A DNA stretch of 64,000 nt from Pusillimonas noertemannii (GTDB lineage Bacteria; Pseudomonadota; Gammaproteobacteria; Burkholderiales; Burkholderiaceae_B). The position numbers and the translations under genes are program-made. The number at the start of each line of letters is the position of its first letter. Positions within the stretch are counted from its first letter, which is position 1. Of this stretch, positions 9,675 through 18,062 are shown piece by piece. The stretch is taken from the NCBI RefSeq assembly GCF_003096595.1, contig NZ_QEKO01000002.1, positions 125,064-189,063 on the forward strand, in the 5' to 3' direction. The notes under the pieces were generated by a model, which worked only from the letters and a program-made list of their open reading frames with translations, was not told the origin of the DNA and did no database searches.

Positions 9675-11138
9675 ATGGCTTTTGATTTCAAACTGAAAGA
9701 TCCGAACCTCGTCCAGCAGCAATGCCATATAGACGGCCAATGGGTCGACGCGGACAACGGCAAGCACATCGAGGTGCGCGACCCCGCCAGCGGCGAAGTC
9801 GTGGGCTGCGTGCCCAGGGCGGGCGCGGCCGAGACCCAGCGCGCCATCGACGCCGCCGAGCGCGCCCTGCCCGCCTGGCGCGCCCGCACGGCCGCCGACC
9901 GGGCACGCGTGCTGCGCCGCTGGTACGAACTGCTGATGCAGAACCAGGAAGACCTGGCCCGCCTGATGACCCTGGAGCAAGGCAAGCCCCTGGCCGAATC
10001 GCGCGGCGAAATCGCCTACGCCGCATCCTTCATCGAATGGTTCGCCGAAGAAGGCAAGCGGGCCTATGGCGAGATCATTCCCTCGCCATTTTCCGACAAA
10101 AGGCTGCTCGTGCTGAAGCAGCCCATCGGCGTGTGCGCCGCCATCACGCCCTGGAACTTCCCCTCGGCCATGATCACCCGCAAGGCGGGCCCCGCTCTGG
10201 CCGCGGGCTGCACCATGGTGCTCAAGCCGGCCGGCGCCACGCCGCTCTCGGCGCTGGCCCTGGCCGAACTGGCTGCTCGGGCCGGTATCCCGGCAGGCGT
10301 GTTCAACGTGGTCACCGGCGACTCCGGCCCCATAGGCGAAACGCTTACCCGCAGCCCCGTCGTACGCAAGCTTTCCTTCACCGGCTCAACCGAAATCGGC
10401 CGCCAGTTGATGGCGCAAAGCGCCCCCACGCTCAAGAAGCTGTCGCTCGAGCTGGGCGGCAATGCGCCCTTCATCGTCTTCGATGACGCCGACGTCGATG
10501 CGGCCGTGGCGGGCGCCGTTGCGTCCAAGTACCGCAACACCGGCCAGACCTGCGTCTGCACCAATCGCTTCCTGGTGCAAAGCGGCATCTACGATTCATT
10601 CGCCGACAAGCTTGCCGCCGCCAGCCAGGCGCTCAAGGTGGGTTCGGGCCTGGACGAAGGCGTGGTGCAGGGCCCGCTCATCAATCAAGCCGCCCTTGAG
10701 AAAGTCGAGGAACTGGTCGCCGACGCCACGAACAAGGGCGCCAAGGTGCTGGCCGGCGGCCAACGCCATGAACTGGGCGGGCTCTGGTACCAGCCCACCG
10801 TGCTCACCGGCATAGAGCCCGGCATGGACCTGACCCGGCAGGAAATCTTCGGGCCGGTCTCGGCGCTGATGCGCTTCGACACTGAAGAAGAAGCCATCGC
10901 ACATGCCAACGACACCGAATTCGGCCTGGCCTCTTACTTATACAGCCGCGACATGGCCCGCATCTGGCGGGTTTCCGAGGCGCTGGAGTATGGCATGGTG
11001 GGGATCAACACCGGCCTGATCTCGACCGAAGTGGCGCCCTTCGGCGGCGTCAAGCAGTCGGGCCTGGGCCGTGAAGGCTCGCGCCATGGGCTGGAAGACT
11101 ATATGGAATTGAAGTATCTGGCGCTGGGCGGCGTGTAG
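9675..11138 (+). CDS. gabD: Succinate-semialdehyde dehydrogenase (NADP+)
   Basis: This 487-residue aldehyde dehydrogenase has the Rossmann signature ITPWNFP, the catalytic glutamate in LELGGNAPFIV and the catalytic cysteine in NTGQTCVCTNR. It closely matches the GabD subfamily (for example LKPAGATPLSALAL). It oxidises succinate semialdehyde to succinate at the end of the GABA shunt. A strong ribosome binding site (GGAGGAACC) precedes the ATG, and a TACAAT -10-like box lies at 9619. No gabT is adjacent. The broader aldehyde dehydrogenase class is certain; the exact substrate is inferred. Confidence 0.9.
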   Translation: MAFDFKLKDPNLVQQQCHIDGQWVDADNGKHIEVRDPASGEVVGCVPRAGAAETQRAIDAAERALPAWRARTAADRARVLRRWYELLMQNQEDLARLMTLEQGKPLAESRGEIAYAASFIEWFAEEGKRAYGEIIPSPFSDKRLLVLKQPIGVCAAITPWNFPSAMITRKAGPALAAGCTMVLKPAGATPLSALALAELAARAGIPAGVFNVVTGDSGPIGETLTRSPVVRKLSFTGSTEIGRQLMAQSAPTLKKLSLELGGNAPFIVFDDADVDAAVAGAVASKYRNTGQTCVCTNRFLVQSGIYDSFADKLAAASQALKVGSGLDEGVVQGPLINQAALEKVEELVADATNKGAKVLAGGQRHELGGLWYQPTVLTGIEPGMDLTRQEIFGPVSALMRFDTEEEAIAHANDTEFGLASYLYSRDMARIWRVSEALEYGMVGINTGLISTEVAPFGGVKQSGLGREGSRHGLEDYMELKYLALGGV

Positions 11139-11204
11139 CGGCTTGCCCAGCCCGACCGGCCGCGAGCCAGGCACGCCAGCGCACCTCCAATGCTGGGCCC
11201 AGCC

Positions 11205-12098
11205 TCACGGTTCGGGCCTTTGCTCCAGCAGCCAGTCCCGCACCATGCCGGTGGGCTCGCGGCGGCGCGGATTGCGCGGCACGACCACATGAAAGTCGGC
11301 CATGCCGCGCAGCGTGCCCGGTAGGGCCGGAACCAAACGCGACGATCGTAGTTCGGGCTCGACCAGGAAACGGCTGACGAGCGCAATGCCCTGGCCTGCC
11401 ACGGCCGCGTCGATGGCCAGGCTGGTCTGGTTGAAGCGCAGCTTCCTGGCACCGGCCGGCACCCCGGCATTCTGGGTTTCTTTCAGAAAGCGCGGCCACA
11501 GGTCGTGGGCGTCCTGCAGCAGCACCCGCCCGCCCACTTCGGCAAGGCGAAGCGACGACCTGCCCTTGGGCAACAGCGCCGGGCTGCACACCGCGACAAG
11601 CTCTTGCGTGAACAGCAAGTCGGACTCCAGGTCGGGCCCGAAGGGCGGATTTCCCTGGCGCACCGCAATGTCGACGTCATCACCACGAAAATCCGAGACC
11701 TTCTCGCTGGCCAGGATACGCAGGTCGACGAAAGGATGCGCCTCGACGAATTCAGGCAGGCGGGGAATGAGCCACTTTGAAGCAAAGGTGGGCGTGACGC
11801 TGATCGTCAGCCGCTCGGGCGCCGGGCGCAAGGCCTGGGTCGCATCGGCCAGCAGTTCGAAGGCCCTGCGGACGTCCGGCGCATAGGCCCGGCCTTGGTC
11901 CGTAAGCGCCAGGCGGCGCGGCAGGCGCTCGAACAGCTTGACCCCCAGATAGGCCTCGAGCCCCCGCACCTGCTGGGCCACCGCCGCCTGGGTAACGCTG
12001 AGCTCTTCGGCCGCCAGCCGGAAATTCAGATGCCTTGCCGCCGCCTCGAAGGCGCGCAATCCATTCAGCGGCGGCAGGCGTGCGTTGCCGGATGCCAT
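11205..12098 (-). CDS. LysR-family transcriptional regulator (GcvA-like)
   Basis: This 297-residue regulator has an N-terminal winged helix (NGLRAFEAAARHLNFRLAAEELSVTQAAVAQQV) and a periplasmic-binding-protein-like effector domain. The helix-turn-helix wording is that of the GcvA/AmpR subgroup. It is transcribed divergently from the SDR gene at 12250, the usual arrangement for a LysR protein and its target, so it probably controls that SDR. The effector cannot be deduced. Confidence 0.92.
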   Translation of the reverse strand: MASGNARLPPLNGLRAFEAAARHLNFRLAAEELSVTQAAVAQQVRGLEAYLGVKLFERLPRRLALTDQGRAYAPDVRRAFELLADATQALRPAPERLTISVTPTFASKWLIPRLPEFVEAHPFVDLRILASEKVSDFRGDDVDIAVRQGNPPFGPDLESDLLFTQELVAVCSPALLPKGRSSLRLAEVGGRVLLQDAHDLWPRFLKETQNAGVPAGARKLRFNQTSLAIDAAVAGQGIALVSRFLVEPELRSSRLVPALPGTLRGMADFHVVVPRNPRRREPTGMVRDWLLEQRPEP

Positions 12099-12249
12099 GA
12101 AGATCCTTTCCTTTGTCCTGAGCTGCTTATCGATAGATTTTCTATTGAATCAAGCAAAATATTATCACTCGAATATATATGCCTTATCTCCTATCATAGC
12201 TTTATTGAAGGCCGACGAGCCATTGTCGGCCCCGACCGGGAGATTTCGC
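12099..12249. promoter_or_regulatory. AT-rich divergent promoter region with LysR-type dyad
   Basis: This 151-bp gap between divergent genes is much more AT-rich than its surroundings. It holds an interrupted palindrome ATAGA-N3-TCTAT (12133-12145), a plausible LysR-binding dyad, and AT-only stretches such as AATATATAT (12172-12180) that could serve as -10 boxes. Binding is inferred from position and symmetry only. Confidence 0.5.
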
Positions 12250-12954
12250 ATGTCAGTAGAAAAAGTAGCCCTTATCACCGCCGGCGGTTCCGGCATGGGC
12301 GCCGCCGCCGCGCGGCGCCTTGCTCAGGACGGATTCCGCGTGGGCATACTTTCATCCTCGGGCAAAGGCGAAGCCCTGGCCAAAGAACTAGGCGGCATCG
12401 GCATTACCGGCTCCAACCAGTCCAACGACGACATCAAGGCGCTTGTCGACGCCGCCCTCGAGAAATGGGGCCGCATCGACGTGCTGGTGAACAGCGCCGG
12501 CCACGGCCCGCGCGCGCCCATACTTGACCTGAGCGACGAAGACTGGCACAAGGGCATGGAGGTGTATTTCCTGAACGCCGTGCGCCCCGCGCGCCTGGTC
12601 GCGCCCACCATGGTCAAGCAAAAGTCGGGCGTCATCATCAATATCTCCACCTTCGCCGCCTTCGAGCCCGACCCTGCCTTTCCCACTTCCGGCGTGTTCC
12701 GCGCCGGCCTGGCCGCCTTCACCAAGCTGTTCGCCGACCAGTACGCCGCCGACAACGTGCGCATGAACAATGTGCTGCCCGGCTTCTTCGACAGCCTGCC
12801 CGAAAAAGCCGAATCCCGCGCCCGCATTCCCCTGGGCCGCTACGGCAAGGTCGAGGAAATGGCCGCCACCATCGCCTTCCTGGCCTCTGAAGGCGGCGCC
12901 TACATTACCGGGCAGAACATCCGGGTCGACGGCGGCATTACCCGGTCGGTGTAA
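12250..12954 (+). CDS. SDR-family protein lacking the YxxxK catalytic pair
   Basis: The 234-residue product has the SDR fold: glycine-rich cofactor loop (AGGSGMG, residues 11-17), NSAG near residue 81 and the catalytic-type serine (S133). The usual YxxxK is replaced: by alignment to the AGL that follows the motif, the Tyr position is S147 and the Lys position is R151 (TSGVFRAGL). It is therefore a divergent SDR that may bind NAD(P) without classical reductase chemistry. The frame is open 55 codons upstream, but MSVEKVALITAGG is the SDR start. It is divergent from the LysR gene. Confidence 0.85.
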   Translation: MSVEKVALITAGGSGMGAAAARRLAQDGFRVGILSSSGKGEALAKELGGIGITGSNQSNDDIKALVDAALEKWGRIDVLVNSAGHGPRAPILDLSDEDWHKGMEVYFLNAVRPARLVAPTMVKQKSGVIINISTFAAFEPDPAFPTSGVFRAGLAAFTKLFADQYAADNVRMNNVLPGFFDSLPEKAESRARIPLGRYGKVEEMAATIAFLASEGGAYITGQNIRVDGGITRSV

Positions 12955-12972
12955 CGCCCGCCGCCGCACAGA

Positions 12973-13034
12973 ACACGGGCCACTGCGCAGGCCGCGTCCG
13001 GTCCCCTTTCCGGCGCGCGGCCTGCGGCCCGTGT
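12973..13034 (+). terminator. Long two-part stem-loop after the first SDR gene
   Basis: A nested inverted repeat is present: outer arms ACACGGGCC (12973-12981) and GGCCCGTGT (13026-13034), and inner arms GCAGGCCGCG (12987-12996) and CGCGGCCTGC (13016-13025). It is followed by CCTTTG rather than a full T-tract. A CATAAT -10-like box follows at about 13046, so the hairpin probably separates two transcription units. Confidence 0.6.
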
Positions 13035-13077
13035 CCTTTGATCGGGCATAATGGCCGTTTGCCGACCGGAGCAAAAC

Positions 13078-13839
13078 ATGACCCAACGCGTACTCATCAC
13101 CGCCGGCGCGGGCGGTATCGGGCTGGCCACCGCCCAGGCCTTCGTTGAGCGCGGCGCCCGCGTGCATATCATGGATATCGACGCGGAAGGCCTGCGCCGG
13201 GCCACGGCGGACAACCCGTCCCTCACCGCGACCGAAGGCGATGTCGCCAAGCCCGACGACCTGGACAGGCTGTTCGGCGATGTGCGCAAGCAACTCGGCG
13301 GCCTGGACGTGCTGGTGAACAACGCCGGCATCGCCGGCGCCACGGCTTCCGTCGCCGAGTATCCGCTCGAAGCCTGGAGCGCCGTCGTCGGCGTCAACCT
13401 GACCGGAACCTTCATGGTCACGCAGCGGGCCATCCCTTTGCTGCAAGAGTCCGCCGCGGGCTCCATCATCGTCATGTCCTCGCTGGCGGGCCGCTTCGGC
13501 TATCCCAATCGCATCGCCTACTCCACTACCAAATGGGGCCTGGTCGGCTTCACCAAGACCCTGGCCATGGAGCTGGGCCCGCTGGGCATCACCGCCAACT
13601 CGATCCACCCCGGCGCTGTCGAAGGCCCCCGACTGCAATCCGTACTTGAAGGCCGTGCCAAATCGTCCGGCCGCAGCATTCAGGATGAAGCCGAATCAGC
13701 CATGGCCAACCAGTCGATCAAGAAGTTCACAAGCCCGGCAGACATCGCGGCGCTGACGGTCTTCCTGGCTGGGCCGCATGCACGGACGATCTCGGGACAG
13801 CTGTTTCCCATTGATGGAGATTCAAAGTCCACGGTGTGA
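13078..13839 (+). CDS. Short-chain dehydrogenase/reductase
   Basis: This 253-residue classical SDR has the cofactor loop TAGAGGIGLA, NNAG, the active-site serine (MSSLAG) and an intact Tyr-Lys pair in AYSTTKWGLVGFTK. It is an NAD(P)-dependent oxidoreductase; the substrate is not evident. The start MTQRVLITAG follows a GGAGC sequence and is preferred over an upstream in-frame ATG at 13051. It lies 28 bp before the pyrimidine-dimer glycosylase gene, so the two may be co-transcribed. Confidence 0.88.
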   Translation: MTQRVLITAGAGGIGLATAQAFVERGARVHIMDIDAEGLRRATADNPSLTATEGDVAKPDDLDRLFGDVRKQLGGLDVLVNNAGIAGATASVAEYPLEAWSAVVGVNLTGTFMVTQRAIPLLQESAAGSIIVMSSLAGRFGYPNRIAYSTTKWGLVGFTKTLAMELGPLGITANSIHPGAVEGPRLQSVLEGRAKSSGRSIQDEAESAMANQSIKKFTSPADIAALTVFLAGPHARTISGQLFPIDGDSKSTV

Positions 13840-13867
13840 CGAACATCCGGCACGCCGGAGAGAGCCC

Positions 13868-14254
13868 ATGACCCGAATCAACTGCGTGCCCGTGCAAGAA
13901 CTGAGCGGGCCTCACCTCGTTGCCGAGTATCGCGAATTACCCAGGGTGTTCGCACTGGCCCGTAAAGCCGCAGCACGAGGGCCATTCGCACAGCCCGTCG
14001 CCTATACGCTCGGTAAAGGCCATCTGCTGTTTTTCTATACCCGGCTTGCTTATCTGGCCAGGCGGCACACAGACCTGATCGGGGAAATGAAGCGCCGGGG
14101 CTACAAACCTTCGTTCCAGGGAATCGAGCGCCGTCAATTCCCCGATATACCGGACGACTTCTGGAAGGATTGGGAACCGTCAAAAGAGGCGCTGGATTTG
14201 AATCGGCGGCGCATCGCCGAACGGACAGAAACGGCGGCTGAGCCGTTGCCGTGA
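13868..14254 (+). CDS. T4 endonuclease V-like pyrimidine dimer DNA glycosylase
   Basis: The 128-residue product matches phage T4 DenV over its N-terminus: MTRIN, EL at 11-12, HL at 16-17 and AEYRELPRVF. The nucleophilic Thr2, Arg3, Arg22, catalytic Glu23 and Arg26 all occupy the T4 positions; T4 Gln15 is Pro here. The enzyme would cleave the glycosyl bond of cyclobutane pyrimidine dimers and nick the abasic site, starting base excision repair. The start was chosen because Thr2 must follow the removed Met. GAGAG precedes the ATG. The family is scattered among bacteria and phages, so horizontal origin is plausible. Confidence 0.85.
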   Translation: MTRINCVPVQELSGPHLVAEYRELPRVFALARKAAARGPFAQPVAYTLGKGHLLFFYTRLAYLARRHTDLIGEMKRRGYKPSFQGIERRQFPDIPDDFWKDWEPSKEALDLNRRRIAERTETAAEPLP

Positions 14255-14352
14255 CAGGGGTACGGGCGCAGCTTGAATGCATTGCGCGAAATCGCCTGCA
14301 ATTGCATGGCGCGCCCGTGCCGGCCTTGGTCTTTTCGCTTATTCCGTAGGCT

Positions 14353-15399
14353 CTACGCCGCGATGGCCTGGGCGAGTTTCTGGATGGAGAGCGGCGCGCA
14401 GCCTTCGGCATCGTTGCTGATGGTCACGTAGGCCGGCTGGCCGGCGCCCGTGATGCCGCGGATGGTGCGCGCAAGCACGGTGCATGTGTGCGGATCTTCG
14501 CTGAGGAGGGCATTGAATGGATAGTGCTTCTTCTGCGCATCGGCGTAGCCATAGGCGCCGAAGAGGCGATTCAGGTTCCATCGGCATACCAGCGGACCCG
14601 GCCATAGCGCGCGCAGCATGGGCAATTGCGCCTCGATCGGCGGCATCTTGCCATGCAAGCCCAGGCAGAAGGTGGCGCCATGCGCCTTGAGCGTATCGAC
14701 CAGCGCCTGGCTAAGTAGTTCGGGATCCCGGACTTCCACGGCGACGATTACCGAGGCATGCCCGGACAAGGCTTGCCGGACGGCAGCCAGCATATGGCCC
14801 AGCTTGTTTAGCAGCGACGCGGGGTGGCTGAGCAAGCCCCAGGGCAGCGGACTCAGTTGAAACACGAGCACGCCGAGCTTGGCGCCCAAGCCCTCGAGCG
14901 CCGGTTGCACAAAATGTTCGATGGCCAGATTCGGATCGAGAAAGCCCGGATTGGGTTCGCGCGCCTTGCCTTCGTCGCCGCGCAGCTGGGCGTCGGTGAC
15001 GCTGGCCGGGCATTTGACGACGAAACGGAAGCCGTCGTCGACCTGGCCCGCATAAGCGGCATATTGACTTGTCGTCAGCGGACGCCAGAAGCTGCGGTCC
15101 ACACAAACCGTGCGCAGCAGCGGGTGCCGATGGTAGGCCTCCAGGCCGTGCTTCGACAGCGTGCTGGAATCGTACTCGCCGTCCCATACCAGGTTTTCCC
15201 AGCCTGGGTAAGACCAGGTAGAGACGCCAAAGCGCAATTGGGCTGGAAGCTTCTGAGCCAGCTCGTTCCAGGCCTGCCCCGCGGGGGCGGGACGCACTTT
15301 GGCCGTGCCTCGGCGGGCAGAGGGGGACGGATTCGCACGAGATGCTGTGCCGGCCGGAGGCTGGGCATCTTCAAAAAGATCGACTTGCCTGCTTGTCAT
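14353..15399 (-). CDS. DUF72 domain-containing protein (YecE-like)
   Basis: This 348-residue protein has the DUF72 TIM-barrel signatures: FGVSTWSYPGWENLVW, RTVCVDRSFWRPL, FRFVVKCPASVTD and VAVEVRDPELL. The biochemical function of the family is unknown. The start is the ATG at 15399, which overlaps the stop of the upstream transporter gene (ATGA), showing translational coupling. An open frame continues far upstream opposite the transporter coding frame and is an artefact. A proline- and alanine-rich N-terminal tail of about 50 residues precedes the domain. Confidence 0.87.
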   Translation of the reverse strand: MTSRQVDLFEDAQPPAGTASRANPSPSARRGTAKVRPAPAGQAWNELAQKLPAQLRFGVSTWSYPGWENLVWDGEYDSSTLSKHGLEAYHRHPLLRTVCVDRSFWRPLTTSQYAAYAGQVDDGFRFVVKCPASVTDAQLRGDEGKAREPNPGFLDPNLAIEHFVQPALEGLGAKLGVLVFQLSPLPWGLLSHPASLLNKLGHMLAAVRQALSGHASVIVAVEVRDPELLSQALVDTLKAHGATFCLGLHGKMPPIEAQLPMLRALWPGPLVCRWNLNRLFGAYGYADAQKKHYPFNALLSEDPHTCTVLARTIRGITGAGQPAYVTISNDAEGCAPLSIQKLAQAIAA

Positions 15400-16625
15400 G
15401 CCGGCCGTGAGGGCGATTGACCCGACGCGAGCGGCGCCGCCAGGCCGGGCATGAAGCGCCAGGCAATCAACCAGCCCAGCACCTGCACCACGATCAGCGT
15501 GGCCACGGTGCCGTGCCAGCCCCCCAGCGTATAGGCGATGCCGCCGACCCATGCGCCCGCGAAGCCGCCGCAGTAGTACGCCCCATAGTACAGGCCGCTG
15601 GCCAGGGACCGGCCACTGGTGACCCGATGGGCGATGAAGCTCATCGTGGCGGACTGCGTCACGAACACACCGCAGGCCGCCACGGCCAGCGCCAGCACGA
15701 TCATCCAGGCGGGCGTCGCCAGCGTGCCCAGCACGCCCACCGCCGACACGATCACGGCCGCCAGCACCGTACGGCGCGAACCAATGCGCGGGATCAGTTG
15801 CCCCGCCAGCGGCGTAATCACCACCCCCAGCAGATAGACGCTGAAGATATTGGCGAGATGGCCTGAATTGAAATGATAGGGCTCCGCCGCCAGGCGCAGG
15901 TTGATGAAGGTAAACAGCCCGACCAACGCAAACAGCACCGTGAAGCCCAGCGAGCAGGCCACCTGCAGGGCCGGATTGCGTACCAGCCGGCCCAGGGTCG
16001 CCAGGTTGTCGGCAACCCGCGTATTGGCCACGAAGTGACGCGAGGGCGGCAGGCCGCGCCACACCAACCAGGCGCCCACCAGGTTGATCACCGCCATCAC
16101 GCCAAAGGCCGTGCGCCAGGACATGAACTCGGCCAGGTGCCCCATCAGGAAGCGGCCCATGAACCCGCCCAGCACAGAGCCCGTGACATATCCGGTGATC
16201 AGCCGCACCATCGCGGCGCCGCGGAATTCTTCTCCGACATAGGCGATGGCCACCACCGACACGCCCGGCACGGCCAGGCCCTGCAGGAACCGCAGCACGA
16301 GCAAGCCGTGCACCGTCTGCACTTGCGTCATCAATGCGGTGGGTATGGCCAGCGCGAACACCGACAGAACAATCAGCCATTTGCGCCCCAAGGCGTCGGA
16401 CAGCATGCCGATGAAGGGCGAGATCAGCGCCACCGCCAGCACCGTCATCCCCACGGCGTTGCCGATCTCGACCACGGAGGCGTTCAGGTCGCGCTGCAAT
16501 TCGGGCAGGATCGACTGCACCGAATACACCTGGATGAAGGCAAACACGCCCAATATCGCCACTGTCAGCAGCAGGGGCACGCTCAAGCGATAAAAACCGT
16601 CGGAATCAGGAGAGGAAGAAGACAT
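15396..16625 (-). CDS. Major facilitator superfamily transporter (YnfM-like)
   Basis: This 409-residue inner-membrane protein has about 12 predicted helices and the MFS loop 2-3 motif (GMLSDALGRKWLIVLS). It resembles YnfM/arabinose-efflux-type exporters, but no substrate can be named. It is the first gene of a two-gene unit with the DUF72 gene and ends in a 4-base ATGA overlap with it. Confidence 0.9.
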   Translation of the reverse strand: MSSSSPDSDGFYRLSVPLLLTVAILGVFAFIQVYSVQSILPELQRDLNASVVEIGNAVGMTVLAVALISPFIGMLSDALGRKWLIVLSVFALAIPTALMTQVQTVHGLLVLRFLQGLAVPGVSVVAIAYVGEEFRGAAMVRLITGYVTGSVLGGFMGRFLMGHLAEFMSWRTAFGVMAVINLVGAWLVWRGLPPSRHFVANTRVADNLATLGRLVRNPALQVACSLGFTVLFALVGLFTFINLRLAAEPYHFNSGHLANIFSVYLLGVVITPLAGQLIPRIGSRRTVLAAVIVSAVGVLGTLATPAWMIVLALAVAACGVFVTQSATMSFIAHRVTSGRSLASGLYYGAYYCGGFAGAWVGGIAYTLGGWHGTVATLIVVQVLGWLIAWRFMPGLAAPLASGQSPSRPA

Positions 16626-16698
16626 AAGTGCAGATCACCGCACGGCATGCGGCGATCTGTGAAGAAGGTGCCACCTGGCATTGCATGTAGAGCGATTC

Positions 16699-16772
16699 TG
16701 GAGCGGGCGATGGGAATCGAACCCACGACGAAAGCTTGGGAAGCTTTAGTTTTACCATTAAACTACGCCCGC
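16699..16772 (-). tRNA. tRNA-Gly (anticodon CCC)
   Basis: The minus strand folds into a complete cloverleaf: acceptor GCGGGCG/CGCCCGC, D-arm with TTTAATGGTAAAA, anticodon stem AAAGC/GCTTT with loop TTCCCAA (anticodon CCC), T-arm GTGGG TTCGATT CCCAT, discriminator T and encoded CCA. The length of 74 nt including CCA is standard. It decodes GGG. Confidence 0.95.
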
Positions 16773-17014
16773 TCGGGCCGGCGTGGCCATGCTGAATCGA
16801 CCAGGCCCGGCTGCCGAAGCCCCGGGCTTTGCGAACAAGGCCACACGAAGAAAAAGATTGTATGCCTGTTTCATAGAGGCACGCAAACGACACGGCGGGC
16901 ATGAGTCACGCCCTTCAAAAACCCGCCTCATGGACCAGGCTGCCGTGCCGGTCCGGAATCCCGGCGGTGCTGCCGAACATCAAGCTCCACGATCCGTTCG
17001 CTCTGGTGCGCCAT

Positions 17015-17031
17015 TGCACTGCGATAGTGCA
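17015..17031. promoter_or_regulatory. NtrC-type enhancer palindrome
   Basis: The 17-bp sequence TGCACTGCGATAGTGCA has perfect TGCAC and GTGCA half-sites with 7 bp between them, the geometry of NtrC sites. It lies about 100 bp upstream of a sigma-54 promoter, a typical enhancer distance. The flanking sequence holds further partial half-sites (GGTGC, TTGCAC). Confidence 0.65.
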
Positions 17032-17131
17032 TTGATCGTTGCGCCTGGACGCCATCGCATCGCCTCGCGCCATTGATGCGTCCTTCCGTGCTTCCCCTTG
17101 CTCCGCAATTTTCCCTGGGGCCGATCAAAAT

Positions 17132-17146
17132 TGGCACGCCTATTGC
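17132..17146 (+). promoter_or_regulatory. Sigma-54 promoter of the nitrite assimilation operon
   Basis: TGGCACG-N4-TTGC matches the -24/-12 consensus of RpoN promoters. GG at 17133-17134 and GC at 17145-17146 are separated by exactly 10 bp. The nirC start codon is 66 bp downstream. It implies control by an enhancer-binding activator, most simply NtrC under nitrogen limitation. Upstream of it, 16773-17011 shows no other recognisable feature. Confidence 0.8.
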
Positions 17147-17211
17147 GTAGCAACTGATGCAGGGCCGAATTTTTCGCGGCCATTCTTCATCCGGAAAAAA
17201 GGGCGAACACC

Positions 17212-18036
17212 ATGTACCAGGACACCATCGAGGGCTTCATCGCCGCGGGCAACAAGAAACAGGCTCAATTGCGCCAGACGCCGCAGGCCTTCTTCATTGC
17301 CTGCATGATGGCCGGCGCTTATATCGGCGTGGCGATTCTGCTTATTTTCACGCTGGGCGCGCAGGCGCCCGATGAGTTTCGCAAGCTGATCATGGGCGGA
17401 GCCTTTGGCCTGGCGCTGATCCTGGTGGTGATCGCCGGGGCGGAGCTCTTCACCGGCCACACCATGATCATGTCACTGCGACGCTATGCGGGCCACGGCA
17501 CTTGGGGCGAGACGGCCGGCCTGCTGGCAAGCAGCTGGCTGGGCAATCTGCTGGGCGCCGCGGTTCTGGTGGGCCTCTTCGTGATGGCCGGCGGCGGCGG
17601 ACTGCTGTCGGACGAGCATGGCCTGGTCATGACGGCAGCCGCCGCAAAGATGAACACCGGCGCGGGCACCCTGTTCGCGCGCGCTGTCCTGTGCAACTGG
17701 CTGGTGTGCCTGGCGCTCTGGATGTCGGCGCGGGTCGCTTCGGAAAGCGCCAAGTGCATCGTCATTGCCTGGTGCCTGCTTGCCTTCATCGCCTGCGGCT
17801 TCGAACACTGCGTGGCCAACATGACGCTGCTGCTGATGGCCCTGGCCGGCAATCATCCTGAAACCGTGACCGTGGCGGGCCTGGCATGGAACCTGGGCTG
17901 GGTGACGCTGGGCAACATCGTGGGCGGCGCCGTCTTTGTCGGCGGGGCCTACTGGTCGGCCAGCGCGGGCGCCCGCAAGACGATCCAGGCCCAGCCTTCG
18001 GACGCCGCACCGGCCTCACCCGCATCCCGTTCTTGA
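17212..18036 (+). CDS. nirC: Formate/nitrite transporter family channel, NirC-like
   Basis: This 274-residue FNT-family protein has six predicted membrane helices, including the family segments GGAFGLALILVVIAGAELF and NWLVCLALWM. It would move nitrite into the cytoplasm. It is the first gene of an operon with nirB (26 bp gap), nirD and the sirohaem genes, and lies directly behind a sigma-54 promoter. Nitrite as substrate is inferred from context. Confidence 0.92.
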   Translation: MYQDTIEGFIAAGNKKQAQLRQTPQAFFIACMMAGAYIGVAILLIFTLGAQAPDEFRKLIMGGAFGLALILVVIAGAELFTGHTMIMSLRRYAGHGTWGETAGLLASSWLGNLLGAAVLVGLFVMAGGGGLLSDEHGLVMTAAAAKMNTGAGTLFARAVLCNWLVCLALWMSARVASESAKCIVIAWCLLAFIACGFEHCVANMTLLLMALAGNHPETVTVAGLAWNLGWVTLGNIVGGAVFVGGAYWSASAGARKTIQAQPSDAAPASPASRS

Positions 18037-18062
18037 GCACCAGACAGCAAGGAAGCATTTCA

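Noticed and set aside
17886-18062. Upstream extension of nirB within nirC
   Set aside because: The added residues have no NirB similarity and overlap nirC; the ATG at 18063 matches the family start.
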